A stretch of DNA of 64,000 nucleotides, taken from Streptomyces sp. PKU-EA00015. Its GTDB lineage: Bacteria > Actinomycetota > Actinomycetes > Streptomycetales > Streptomycetaceae. This document shows, piece by piece, positions 10,140 to 20,588 of the stretch (position 1 is its first letter; every line of letters begins with the position of its first letter). A program made the translations under genes and the position numbers. Where the stretch lies: the NCBI RefSeq assembly GCF_013387495.1, contig NZ_JABZEE010000050.1, positions 1 to 64,000 of the forward strand. The letters are read 5' to 3'. Below the pieces are notes generated by a model, which saw only the letters and a program-made list of their open reading frames with translations, searched no databases and was not told the origin of the DNA.

Positions 10140-12829
10140 CACGTGCGGCCGTTCACGTCGTGTCGCGGAACCGGCTGGGCGAGGCGGCACCGCGTCAGGA
10201 GGGACCCGCCGATCTGCGTCTCGTCCCTCCCGCCCTGGCGGCCTGGGCAGCGGCGGCGCTCGCCGTCGCCGCTCCGGGCCGGTGGACGGCGACGGGTGTC
10301 GCCGTATGCATCGTGACGGCGGGCACGATTCCGCTCGTGCTGGTCGCATGCGGGCGGTGGAGGGCCCGAGCACCGTCGTCGCATGTCTCCGGGGGAGACA
10401 GCACGCATCGGCTGCTCGGCGCTGAGGGTTCGCGCTGGTGGCTCCACGAGGACGGTTTCCCGCGGCGGTCGGCCGCGGACGGCTCACGCCTGAGGCTCGA
10501 CGGGGACGGCTCGCGCGGGCGGCTTGATGGGGACGGCTCGCGCGGGCGGCTGGAGGGGGAGGGCTCGCGGCTGCGGCTCAACGCCACCGCCGTCGTCGGC
10601 GTGCTGCTGTGCGCTGCCGCCGCGGCGGCCTCAGCGGGGCTGCACAGTGCCGACGTGCGCCGGGGGCCGCTGCCCGAGCTCGCCCGTCAGCGTGCTCACG
10701 TGACACTGGAGTTGACCGTCACCTCGGACCCGAGACCCGTGCGGCCCAAGGTCGTCGGCAACCGGATGGCGCCGGGAGCGACCGTGCTGAACGCCGAGGC
10801 GACGCGGGTGACGGGACCGGGCGGCGTCACCACCGGCACACGGACGCCGGTCCTCGTGATGGTGCCCGCGGGCGGAGCGGTCGCGGACTGGCGGCGGCTC
10901 CTGCCCTCGACCCGGCTGCGGCTCGCCGGCCGGCTCGTACCGCCGCTCCGGCCGGACGACCCCATCGCCGCCGTGCTGCGCGCCCAGGGCTCAGGGCCAC
11001 CGCGGATCACCGGACCACCCACCGCCCTCCAGCGCATGGCGGGCGACCTGCGCGCCGGGTTGCGCGCGGCCACCGACGATCTGGCGCCGGACGCCCGGGC
11101 CTTGCTGCCCGGCTTGGTCGTCGGCGACACCTCCCGCGTGGCGGAGGATCTGCACGAGGCGTTCGAGGCGACGGACCTGACGCATCTGCTTGCCGTGTCC
11201 GGCAGCAACCTCACCATCGTCCTCATCCTGCTGATCGGCCCACCCGGCAGGGCACTGCTCGCGGAACGAGGCGGCCTCGCACCCAGGTTGGGCATCACCC
11301 TGCGCGGCACGGCCCTCCTCGCAGGCGCGCTCACGCTCGCGTTCGTCGTCGTGTGCCGGCCGGAGCCCAGCGTGCTGCGGGCAGCGGCCTGCGGGCTCGT
11401 CACCCTGCTCGCCATCGGGACCGGCCGCCGCAGATCGCTCGTCCCCGCGCTGGCCGCCGCCGTGCTGCTGCTCGTGCTGTACGACCCGTGGCTGGCGCGG
11501 AGTTACGGCTTTGTGCTGTCCGTGCTCGCCACGGGGGCGCTGCTCACCGTCGCACCCGGGTGGAGCGCCGCTCTCCAGCGGCGGCGCGTGCCGCCACGGC
11601 TCGCCGAGGCCCTGGCCGCGGCCGCCGCGGCACAGGCCGTCTGCGGGCCTGTGGTGGCGGTCTTCGCCGCCCGCGTCAGCCTGGTCGCGATCCCCTGCAA
11701 CCTCGTCGCCGAAGTCGCCGTCGCGCCGGCCACGGTCCTCGGCTTCGCCGCGCTGGCGGCGGCGCCGGTGGCGATACCGGTCGCGGAGGTGCTGGCTCGC
11801 TGCGCGGGGTGGCCGGCCGGCTGGATCGCCTCCGTGGCGCGGACCGGCGCGGCGCTGCCCGGTGCGGACGCCGGCTGGCCGCGCGGCTGGACCGGCGGGC
11901 TGCTGCTGGCGGCGGTCACGGCCGTGGTGCTGCTCCTGGTCCGGCGGCTGCCACGCCATCCGCTGGCAGGCGCGCTGTGCGCACTGCTGCTGCTCCTGGT
12001 GGTGCTGCGCCCGCCACCGATCACCGGAGTCATCAGCGGCTGGCCGCCGCGGGAATGGGACTACGTGATGTGCGACGTCGGACAGGGAGACGCCACCGTC
12101 CTGGCGGCCGGGAGCGGTACGGCCGTGGTCGTGGACGCGGGCCCCGACCCGGAGCTGGCGGACCGCTGCCTGCGGGAGCTCGGCGTGACAAGGATCCCGT
12201 TGCTCCTGATCACGCATTTCCACGCCGACCATGTCGCCGGGCTGCCCGGCGCGCTCAGAGGAAGGAGCGTCGGGATCATCCAGACGACGACCCTCCAGGA
12301 GCCTGCCGGGCAGGCTGAGTTCGTCCGGCGCATCGCCGCGACGGCCGGGGTGCCCGTCGCGCGCGCCGCACCGGGCGAGCACCGCCGCACGGGCGGCATC
12401 GACTGGCAGGTGCTGTGGCCGGACGCCGGGGCGGGTCTGAGGCCGCAGGGCCCGAACGACGCCAGCGTCGCCCTGCTGGTCCGCGCGGCGGGCGGTCTGT
12501 CACTGCTGCTCCTCGGCGACCTCGAACCGCCCGCCCAGCAGGCGCTGCTGCGGGCGCATCCGGTGATACCGCGGGTGGACGTGCTCAAGGTGGCCCATCA
12601 CGGCTCGGCGTACCAGCACCCCGCGCTGCTTGCGGAGGTCCGGCCGAGGCTCGCGCTCATCAGCTGTGGCCGCGACAACCCGTACGGTCACCCGGCGCCG
12701 GGGACCGTCGGGCTGCTGCGGTCCCAGGGAGCGATGGTGCTGCGTACGGACCGTGATGGGGCAATCGCGGTGGCTGGAGCGGGCCCGCGCCTGCGGGTCA
12801 CGACCCGCGCGGGGCCCGGTGGGTCCTAG
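10136..12829 (+). CDS. comEC: ComEC/Rec2 family DNA-uptake channel with metallo-hydrolase domain
   Basis: 897 aa; ATG overlaps the comEA stop. An N-terminal membrane segment, an extracellular oligosaccharide-fold-like region, the competence domain of many helices (HLLAVSGSNLTIVLILL near residue 360), and a C-terminal metallo-beta-lactamase domain with THFHADHVAGL near 693 and KVAHHGS near 820. In competent bacteria ComEC conducts single-stranded DNA inward. Streptomyces are not known to be naturally competent in the usual sense, so the role in this host is uncertain. An unusual stretch (residues about 82-149) with four 9-residue repeats lies between the first helices. Confidence 0.88.
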   Translation: MTRAAVHVVSRNRLGEAAPRQEGPADLRLVPPALAAWAAAALAVAAPGRWTATGVAVCIVTAGTIPLVLVACGRWRARAPSSHVSGGDSTHRLLGAEGSRWWLHEDGFPRRSAADGSRLRLDGDGSRGRLDGDGSRGRLEGEGSRLRLNATAVVGVLLCAAAAAASAGLHSADVRRGPLPELARQRAHVTLELTVTSDPRPVRPKVVGNRMAPGATVLNAEATRVTGPGGVTTGTRTPVLVMVPAGGAVADWRRLLPSTRLRLAGRLVPPLRPDDPIAAVLRAQGSGPPRITGPPTALQRMAGDLRAGLRAATDDLAPDARALLPGLVVGDTSRVAEDLHEAFEATDLTHLLAVSGSNLTIVLILLIGPPGRALLAERGGLAPRLGITLRGTALLAGALTLAFVVVCRPEPSVLRAAACGLVTLLAIGTGRRRSLVPALAAAVLLLVLYDPWLARSYGFVLSVLATGALLTVAPGWSAALQRRRVPPRLAEALAAAAAAQAVCGPVVAVFAARVSLVAIPCNLVAEVAVAPATVLGFAALAAAPVAIPVAEVLARCAGWPAGWIASVARTGAALPGADAGWPRGWTGGLLLAAVTAVVLLLVRRLPRHPLAGALCALLLLLVVLRPPPITGVISGWPPREWDYVMCDVGQGDATVLAAGSGTAVVVDAGPDPELADRCLRELGVTRIPLLLITHFHADHVAGLPGALRGRSVGIIQTTTLQEPAGQAEFVRRIAATAGVPVARAAPGEHRRTGGIDWQVLWPDAGAGLRPQGPNDASVALLVRAAGGLSLLLLGDLEPPAQQALLRAHPVIPRVDVLKVAHHGSAYQHPALLAEVRPRLALISCGRDNPYGHPAPGTVGLLRSQGAMVLRTDRDGAIAVAGAGPRLRVTTRAGPGGS
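10481..10582 (+). repeat. 27-bp tandem repeats within comEC
   Basis: Units begin GGCTC at 10481, 10508, 10535 and 10562 (the last partial), 27 bp apart. They encode DGSRLRLDG, DGSRGRLDG, DGSRGRLEG and EGSRLRLN. The second and third units are nearly identical, suggesting recent duplication. The array is in frame, between transmembrane segments of ComEC. Confidence 0.85.
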
Positions 12830-13041
12830 GCCGGGGCCCGACCCGAACGGGCGCGGCGGCGGCTCCGGGCCGGGGCCAGAGGGGCCCTGCAGGCAGCGAA
12901 GGCCACGCACCGGCCGCGGGTCCCAGAAGCCCTGGGTCCGGAGACCGACGCGTTCCGCCGGGAGGCCCGGGACCGTACGCCGCCGCCGCTCCGACCTGCG
13001 GCGCATGGCGTGGCGGCGCGCGACCGACGAGACTGCCCGAC

Positions 13042-13869
13042 ATGGGAACACCAGGACAGGAGCGACAGCCGCCGCCCGTGCTCTCGTCGCAGACCGTGGA
13101 CGCGTACCTGCGCCGGATCGGCGCCGACCGACCGGCGCGGGCCGACGCGGCGGCCCTGCGCGAGCTCCAGCTGCGGCATCTGCGCACGGTGCCGTTCGAG
13201 AATCTGTCGATCCACCGGGGCGAGGACATCGTCCTCGCCGACGAGCTGCTCGTCGCCAAGGTGGTGGAGGCCCGGCGGGGCGGTTTCTGCTACGAACTCA
13301 ACGGCGCGTTCGCGGCGTTGTTGCGCGCTCTCGGCTTCACCGTGACGCTCTACCAGGCGCGTGTCTTCGGGAACGGCGGGCGGCTCGGCATTCCGTACGA
13401 CCACCTCACCCTGCGCGTGGAGACGGTGGACGGCAGCGGGCCGTGGCTGGCCGACGTCGGGTTCGGGGACCACAGCCATCATCCGCTCGCGCTGGACGAC
13501 AGGGAGGACCAGCAGGACCCGGCCGGTGTCTTCCGGATCATGGCCCGGGCGCAGTACGGGGACCTCGACCTGCTGCGGGACGGCAAGGCGCAGTTCCGGA
13601 TCGACACCCGGCCGCGTGACCTCACCGACTTCGAGGCCGGGGCCTGGTACCACCGCACGTCGCCGGCCTCGCAGTTCACCCGCTCCCTCGTCTGCTCGCG
13701 GCTGACTCCCGAAGGCCGCGTCACCCTGAGCGGACGCAAGCTGGTGGTCACCGCCCACGGTGAGCGGCACGAGCGGCAGCTGTCCGGCGACGCGGCGGTA
13801 CTGGCCGCGTACGAGGAGCATTTCGGGCTGGTGCTCGACCGGATTCCGCCCGATCCGGCAGCCGGCTGA
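13042..13869 (+). CDS. Arylamine N-acetyltransferase
   Basis: 275 aa, typical family length. The cysteine-protease-like catalytic triad is complete: Cys near 82 in RRGGFCYELNG, His near 119 in YDHLTL, and Asp near 137 in LADVGFGD. Such enzymes move acetyl or larger acyl groups from CoA to arylamines and hydrazines, and relatives act as amide synthases in ansamycin biosynthesis; no biosynthetic cluster is present here, so a xenobiotic or housekeeping role is more likely. It follows comEC after 212 bases that hold no recognisable gene. The start lies 8 bases after GAGACT, a weak -10-like hexamer. Confidence 0.92.
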   Translation: MGTPGQERQPPPVLSSQTVDAYLRRIGADRPARADAAALRELQLRHLRTVPFENLSIHRGEDIVLADELLVAKVVEARRGGFCYELNGAFAALLRALGFTVTLYQARVFGNGGRLGIPYDHLTLRVETVDGSGPWLADVGFGDHSHHPLALDDREDQQDPAGVFRIMARAQYGDLDLLRDGKAQFRIDTRPRDLTDFEAGAWYHRTSPASQFTRSLVCSRLTPEGRVTLSGRKLVVTAHGERHERQLSGDAAVLAAYEEHFGLVLDRIPPDPAAG

Positions 13870-13983
13870 GGCGACGCCGCAGGTCCGATCCGGCCCTGAC
13901 GGCGTACCGTCCCGCTCGCCCTGCTGTGCGGCCCGGCGCGGAGGAACCGCAGGCGGGCCGCCGCCCGGCCTCCGCGCCCTCGG

Positions 13984-14226
13984 TCACGGCGCCTCGAGCC
14001 AGCCCTCGTACCCGGCGGCGAACTCGTCGAGCGCGCTCGCGTCCAGGCGCCCCTCGGGGTCCTCCACCACGACGAGCCACTGGGCGTCCTCGGCGTCGTC
14101 CTCGCCGGCCAGCGCGTCCCGCACCAGCTGCGGTTCGTCCGTGACGCCGAAGCGTTCCGCCAGCTCCTCGGCCGCTTCCTCGGCGGCGTCGCGGTCGGGC
14201 AGCACCAGTACGTGTCGTTCGTTCAC
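13984..14226 (-). CDS. Small acidic conserved protein of unknown function
   Basis: 80 aa from a GTG (NERHVLVLPD) with GGAG about 9 bases upstream. Very acidic (many Asp/Glu, few Lys), mixed alpha/beta pattern: VLVLPDRDAAEEAAEELAERF, then QWLVVVEDPEG, ending GYEGWLEAP. No signal peptide or membrane helix. It is convergent with the acetyltransferase gene and divergent from holA, with only 69 bases to the latter. Codon use is normal, so it is probably real. No function assigned. Confidence 0.7.
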   Translation of the reverse strand: MNERHVLVLPDRDAAEEAAEELAERFGVTDEPQLVRDALAGEDDAEDAQWLVVVEDPEGRLDASALDEFAAGYEGWLEAP

Positions 14227-14295
14227 CGGCCCATTCTCCGGTATGCCGCGGGACGCGCCGGAGGGTGTCAGTGGCCCGTGGGATGCTTGACCGCG

Positions 14296-15282
14296 ATGGC
14301 CAGGAAGAATTCGACCGACGACCCGCTCGCCCCCGTCACTCTCGCCGTGGGCCAGGAGGATCTGCTCCTCGACCGCGCCGTGCAGCAGGTGGTGGCCGCC
14401 GCGCGGGCCGCCGACGCCGACACCGACGTACGCGACCTCACCGCCGACCAGTTGCAGCCCGGCACGCTCGCGGAGCTGACGAGCCCCTCGCTCTTCGCCG
14501 AGCGCAAGGTCGTGATCGTGCGCAACGCGCAGGATCTGTCGGCCGACACGATCAAGGACGTCAAGGGGTACCTCGACGCCCCCGCGGAGGAGATCACGCT
14601 CGTGCTCCTGCACCCCGGCGGTGCGAAGGGCAAGGGGCTGCTCGACGCGGCCCGGAAGTCGGGCGCGCGCGAGGTCGCCTGCCCGAAGACGACGAAGCCG
14701 GCCGAGCGGCTCACCTTCGTCCGCTCCGAGTTCCGGGCGCTCGGGCGGTCCGCGACGCCGGAGGCGTGCCAGGCCCTGGTCGACGCCATCGGCAGCGACC
14801 TGCGGGAGCTGGCGAGCGCGGTGTCCCAGCTGACCGCCGACGTCGAGGGCACGATCGACGAGGCGATCGTCGGGCGTTACTACACCGGCCGCGCCGAGGC
14901 GTCGAGCTTCAACGTCGCCGACCGGGCCGTCGAGGGCCGGGCGGCGGAGGCGCTGGAAGCGCTGCGCTGGTCGCTGTCGACCGGCGTCGCCCCCGTGCTG
15001 ATCACCAGCGCGCTGGCGCAGGGTGTGCGCGCGATCGGGAAGCTGTCCTCCGCGCGGGGCGGCAGGCCGGCCGACCTCGCGCGCGAGCTGGGCATGCCGC
15101 CGTGGAAGATCGACCGGGTCCGCCAGCAGATGCGCGGCTGGACCCCGGACGGCGTCGCGATGGCGCTGCGGGCGATCGCGGAAGCGGACGCGGGAGTGAA
15201 GGGCGGCGGCGACGACGCGGAATACGCCCTGGAGAAGGCGGTCGTCACGATCGCCCGAGCGGCCCGCCTCCGCCGCGCCTGA
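14296..15282 (+). CDS. holA: DNA polymerase III subunit delta
   Basis: 328 aa from ATG 14296 (MARKNSTDD). The N-terminal AAA-like domain shows LAVGQEDLLLDRAV and, at about 73-90, RKVVIVRNAQDLSADT. The delta-specific C-terminal collar domain follows, with FNVADRAVEGRAAEALEAL near 205 and MPPWKIDRVRQQMRGW near 273. Delta opens the beta sliding clamp as part of the clamp loader. The gene order comEA-comEC-(NAT)-holA with rpsT converging is a common actinobacterial arrangement. In-frame sequence extends further upstream, but the ATG at 14296 matches the family start. Confidence 0.93.
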   Translation: MARKNSTDDPLAPVTLAVGQEDLLLDRAVQQVVAAARAADADTDVRDLTADQLQPGTLAELTSPSLFAERKVVIVRNAQDLSADTIKDVKGYLDAPAEEITLVLLHPGGAKGKGLLDAARKSGAREVACPKTTKPAERLTFVRSEFRALGRSATPEACQALVDAIGSDLRELASAVSQLTADVEGTIDEAIVGRYYTGRAEASSFNVADRAVEGRAAEALEALRWSLSTGVAPVLITSALAQGVRAIGKLSSARGGRPADLARELGMPPWKIDRVRQQMRGWTPDGVAMALRAIAEADAGVKGGGDDAEYALEKAVVTIARAARLRRA

Positions 15283-15580
15283 CCCTCCAGGGGCATGCCC
15301 GCCGGGGTGCCCTCGGGGGACCGCCCGGACGACGAGGCGTCGCGCCCCGCGTGCGGTTCCCGGGGACGAGGCCTCGTCACTGCCGCCACGCGTGGGCCCG
15401 CCCCGTCGGCGCGGTCGTCACCGGCCGGGTACCGGGCGCGGCCCAGGAGGCCCCGGCCCGCCCGGCGACGGGTGGCCCCACCGGGTACGCCCCGCCCCAA
15501 CAGCGCCCCCCGCCGCGCGCACCGGCGTCCGATGCCCTGCCGCGCTCCTCGCGCAGCCGGCACGCCGGCGCCCGGGCATG

Positions 15581-15628
15581 GCAAAGGCCCCGTCCGGTCC
15601 TGGGGAAGGGCCGGGGCGGGGCCTTTGC
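15581..15628. terminator. Bidirectional terminator between holA and rpsT
   Basis: Twelve-base arms GCAAAGGCCCCG (15581-15592) and CGGGGCCTTTGC (15617-15628), inner G+C-rich loop that can pair further, then CTTTG on the plus side and CATGCC on the minus side. Confidence 0.75.
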
Positions 15629-15640
15629 TTTGGGATGGGT

Positions 15641-15680
15641 GCGCCGCACCCGCGTGGCGAACGCAGGCCGCGTGCGGCGC
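15641..15680 (-). terminator. Second hairpin downstream of rpsT
   Basis: Nine-base stem GCGCCGCAC/GTGCGGCGC (15641-15649 with 15672-15680), about 65 bases after the rpsT stop. It has no T-tract and could be a first-line terminator for rpsT. Confidence 0.45.
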
Positions 15681-15745
15681 GAGGGGTGCCGGTCGGGAGC
15701 GGATGAGAGGGCCCGCTTGATCCCTGACGGCGATCAGTCACATGC

Positions 15746-16012
15746 TCAGCCCTGGAGGGAGGACACCTTGGAGGCCAGCGCCGACTTCTTGTTGGCGGCG
15801 GCGTTCTTGTGGATGACACCCTTCGAGACGGCCTTGTCGAGCTGACGCGAGGCGGCACGGGCAGCCACGGTCGCCTTCTCGACGTCGCCGGCGGCGACGG
15901 CCTCGCGGGCCTTGCGGATCGCGGTCTTGAGCGACGACTTGACGGCCTTGTTGCGCAGGCGCGCCTTCTCGTTCGTCTTGTTCCGCTTGATCTGGGACTT
16001 GATGTTCGCCAC
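15746..16012 (-). CDS. rpsT: Ribosomal protein bS20
   Basis: 88 aa, very basic. The mature N-terminus ANIKSQIKRNKTNEKARLRN is diagnostic. I use GTG 16012, preceded by AAGGG at 6 bases; an in-frame ATG at 16036 would add eight residues not found in the family. S20 binds 16S rRNA early in small-subunit assembly. The transcript leader is long (about 130 bases to the proposed promoter) and contains inverted repeats such as GTGCCC/GGGCAC, possibly used for feedback control; this is inference. Divergent from lepA, a widespread pairing. Confidence 0.96.
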   Translation of the reverse strand: MANIKSQIKRNKTNEKARLRNKAVKSSLKTAIRKAREAVAAGDVEKATVAARAASRQLDKAVSKGVIHKNAAANKKSALASKVSSLQG

Positions 16013-16148
16013 GAAAAGCCCTTTTCTGGGGTTCACCCACGCCCATGGGGCGCAGGAGGAGTTCGATGATCTTCAACTTCGTGTCCCTCCCCCCTCGCCC
16101 TTCGGGCACGGGAGGTGCCCCCGGAGAGGGCACGAGACACAGCTGCTC

Positions 16149-16178
16149 AGGCTACCAGTCGCCCCACGGGTGGCCCAA
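16149..16178 (-). promoter_or_regulatory. rpsT: Candidate housekeeping promoter for rpsT
   Basis: On the minus strand TTGGGC (16178-16173) and TAGCCT (16154-16149) are separated by 18 bases, close to the vegetative TTGACN/TAGNNT consensus. This puts the start about 130 bases before the rpsT GTG. Confidence 0.5.
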
Positions 16179-16281
16179 ACCGGGCACAGCTCCTCACGCG
16201 TGGGACCATGGAGCCTACGTATCGATCCGACACGGACCCGAGCTCACCGACCCGGCGTCTGCCAAAGAATCAGGACCCTGC

Positions 16282-18147
16282 GTGCCCGCGACTCCTACCC
16301 ACGTGCCCGAGCCGAGCCGTACCGACCCGGCGCTGATCCGCAATTTCTGCATCATCGCGCACATCGACCACGGCAAGTCGACGCTTGCCGACCGGATGCT
16401 CCAGCTCACCGGCGTGGTCGAGCAGCGGCAGATGCGTGCTCAGTACCTCGACCGTATGGACATCGAGCGCGAGCGCGGCATCACGATCAAGTCCCAGGCG
16501 GTCCGTCTGCCGTGGGCGCCCACCGAGGGTGAGGACCAGGGCAGGACCCACATCCTCAACATGATCGACACCCCGGGGCACGTCGACTTCACCTATGAGG
16601 TGTCGCGGTCGCTCGCCGCCTGCGAGGGCACCGTGCTGCTCGTGGACGCCGCTCAGGGCATCGAGGCGCAGACCCTGGCCAACCTCTACCTGGCCATGGA
16701 GAACGACCTCACGATCGTTCCGGTGCTGAACAAGATCGACCTGCCGGCCGCGCAGCCGGAGAAGTTCGCCGAGGAGCTGGCGAACCTCGTCGGCTGCGAC
16801 CCGGACGACGTCCTGCGCGTCTCCGCGAAGACCGGTCTCGGTGTCGAGGCGCTGCTCGACCGGGTGGTCAAGGACGTCCCGGCCCCGGTCGGCGTCGCCG
16901 ACGCCCCCGCCCGCGCGATGATCTTCGACTCGGTGTACGACTCGTACCGCGGTGTGGTGACGTATGTACGAGTGGTCGACGGCCAGCTCAACAAGCGCGA
17001 GCGCATCCGGATGATGTCCACGGGCGCCACCCACGAGCTGCTGGAGATCGGCACCAACTCGCCCGAGATGCTGCCGGCCGACGGCCTCGGAGTGGGCGAG
17101 GTGGGTTATCTGATCACCGGTGTGAAGGACGTCCGCCAGTCCAAGGTCGGTGACACGATCACCAGCCTGCACAAGGGCGCCACGGAGGCCCTCGGGGGCT
17201 ACAAGGACCCGAAGCCCATGGTCTTCTCGGGGCTGTATCCGCTGGACGGCTCGGACTACCCCGAGCTGCGCGACGCGCTCGACAAGCTCCAGCTCAACGA
17301 CGCCGCCCTGGTCTACGAGCCCGAGACCTCCGCGGCCCTCGGCTTCGGGTTCCGCGTCGGCTTCCTCGGCCTGCTGCACCTCGACGTCATCCGTGAGCGG
17401 CTCGAGCGCGAGTTCGGCCTCGACCTGATCGCCACCGCCCCGAACGTGGTCTACCGCGTGACCATGGAGGACGGCACCGAGCACACGGTCACGAACCCGA
17501 GCGAGTTCCCCGAGGGCAAGATCGACGAGGTGCACGAGCCGGTCGTGCGGGCCACGATCCTCGCGCCGAGCGAGTTCATCGGCTCGATCATGGAGCTCTG
17601 CCAGACCCGCCGCGGCACCCTGCTCGGCATGGACTACCTCTCCGAGGACCGGGTCGAGATCCGCTACACCCTGCCCCTCGCGGAGATCGTCTTCGACTTC
17701 TTCGACCAGCTGAAGTCCAAGACGCGCGGTTACGCCTCCCTCGACTACGAGCCCACCGGCGAGCAGGCCTCCAGCCTCGTCAAGGTCGACATCCTGCTGC
17801 ACGGCGACAAGGTCGACGCCTTCTCCGCCATCACCCACAAGGACCAGGCGTACGCGTACGGCGTCCGGCTCGTCGCCAAGCTCAAGGAACTCATCCCGCG
17901 GCAGGCGTTCGAGGTCCCGGTCCAGGCGGCCATCGGCTCGCGCGTCATCGCCCGCGAGACCATCCGCGCCATCCGCAAGGACGTTCTCGCCAAGTGCTAC
18001 GGCGGTGACATCTCCCGTAAGCGGAAGCTGCTGGAGAAGCAGAAGGAAGGCAAGAAGCGCATGAAGATGGTCGGCTCCGTGGAGGTGCCGCAGGAGGCCT
18101 TCATCGCGGTGCTGTCCAGCGACGAGGGCGGCAAGAGCAAGAAGTAG
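16282..18147 (+). CDS. lepA: Elongation factor 4 (LepA), ribosome back-translocating GTPase
   Basis: 621 aa from GTG 16282 (PATPTHVPEPSRTDP), AGGA about 6 bases upstream. G1 motif AHIDHGKST near 27, switch/G2 region RGITIKSQAV near 69, G3 DTPGHVD near 96, G4 NKID near 151, then EF-G-like domains and the LepA-specific C-terminal domain (GGDISRKRKLLEKQKEGKKR). LepA acts on stalled or mistranslocated ribosomes and in 30S biogenesis. It is divergently arranged with rpsT. A strong terminator follows. Confidence 0.97.
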   Translation: MPATPTHVPEPSRTDPALIRNFCIIAHIDHGKSTLADRMLQLTGVVEQRQMRAQYLDRMDIERERGITIKSQAVRLPWAPTEGEDQGRTHILNMIDTPGHVDFTYEVSRSLAACEGTVLLVDAAQGIEAQTLANLYLAMENDLTIVPVLNKIDLPAAQPEKFAEELANLVGCDPDDVLRVSAKTGLGVEALLDRVVKDVPAPVGVADAPARAMIFDSVYDSYRGVVTYVRVVDGQLNKRERIRMMSTGATHELLEIGTNSPEMLPADGLGVGEVGYLITGVKDVRQSKVGDTITSLHKGATEALGGYKDPKPMVFSGLYPLDGSDYPELRDALDKLQLNDAALVYEPETSAALGFGFRVGFLGLLHLDVIRERLEREFGLDLIATAPNVVYRVTMEDGTEHTVTNPSEFPEGKIDEVHEPVVRATILAPSEFIGSIMELCQTRRGTLLGMDYLSEDRVEIRYTLPLAEIVFDFFDQLKSKTRGYASLDYEPTGEQASSLVKVDILLHGDKVDAFSAITHKDQAYAYGVRLVAKLKELIPRQAFEVPVQAAIGSRVIARETIRAIRKDVLAKCYGGDISRKRKLLEKQKEGKKRMKMVGSVEVPQEAFIAVLSSDEGGKSKK

Positions 18148-18260
18148 GCGGGAGACCGGGCGGGCGAGGGCGGGTGCGGCAAGCAGCCGTCCCTCCCTCG
18201 GCCGCCCGGTCCGTCCGCTTCCGCTTCCCCCGCGTACGACCCCCCGCTTCCCACGCGTAC

Positions 18261-18298
18261 CGAAAAGCGCCCGTCCGGCCCAGGACGGGCGCTTTTCG
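18261..18298 (+). terminator. lepA terminator
   Basis: Perfect 16-base arms (18261-18276 and 18283-18298) with loop GGCCCA; the outer stem is AAAA/TTTT, so it can act in both directions. Confidence 0.9.
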
Positions 18299-18505
18299 GC
18301 CATCGGACGGGCACGAATCGTTACATGTACACAGCACCGACCGGTTGCTCCAGAGAGCGGACCTGCGCTCCGTTTGTTATGAAGCGGCAGCCCGCAGGCT
18401 CTTACGCGCCGCCCATGTGCGCTCTACCCTGATCACGGCTCGATGGTTACTCGCCAGTTAAACAACCAGCCAGTCGTGCATGTTGCCGCAGGCCCGGAGG
18501 ACGTC

Positions 18506-20395
<1,890 letters not shown>

Positions 20396-20410
20396 TCCGT
20401 CACGACACGG

Positions 20411-20452
20411 GGATACGCCGCACGACCGCGACACGGGCGTGCGGCGTGATCC
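20411..20452 (+). terminator. Terminator after the acyl-CoA synthetase gene
   Basis: Stem ACGCCGCACG/CGTGCGGCGT (20415-20424 with 20438-20447), extended by GGAT/ATCC across a one-base bulge. Confidence 0.75.
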
Positions 20453-20588
20453 TCGCAACACCCCTTCGCGACCAGCGGAAACATGAAACGGCTGCACCCA
20501 GTTCGGTGACTCCGTGCTTATGAACGGGCTCGGTCTGTCACCCTGTCGGTGTCATAGCGGCGCACACAGCACCGACCAGGAGCCGCAC

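Larger units (their letters stand above)
15283..15745. other. 463-base convergent intergenic region, holA to rpsT
   Basis: No gene recognised. It holds two hairpins (listed separately) that end transcription from both sides; the rest is G+C-rich, low-complexity sequence in which open frames on all strands look like composition artefacts. Confidence 0.6.

Noticed and set aside
18443..18505. Upstream ATG for the acyl-CoA synthetase
   Set aside because: No ribosome site, whereas GTG 18506 has GGAGG at 5 bases.
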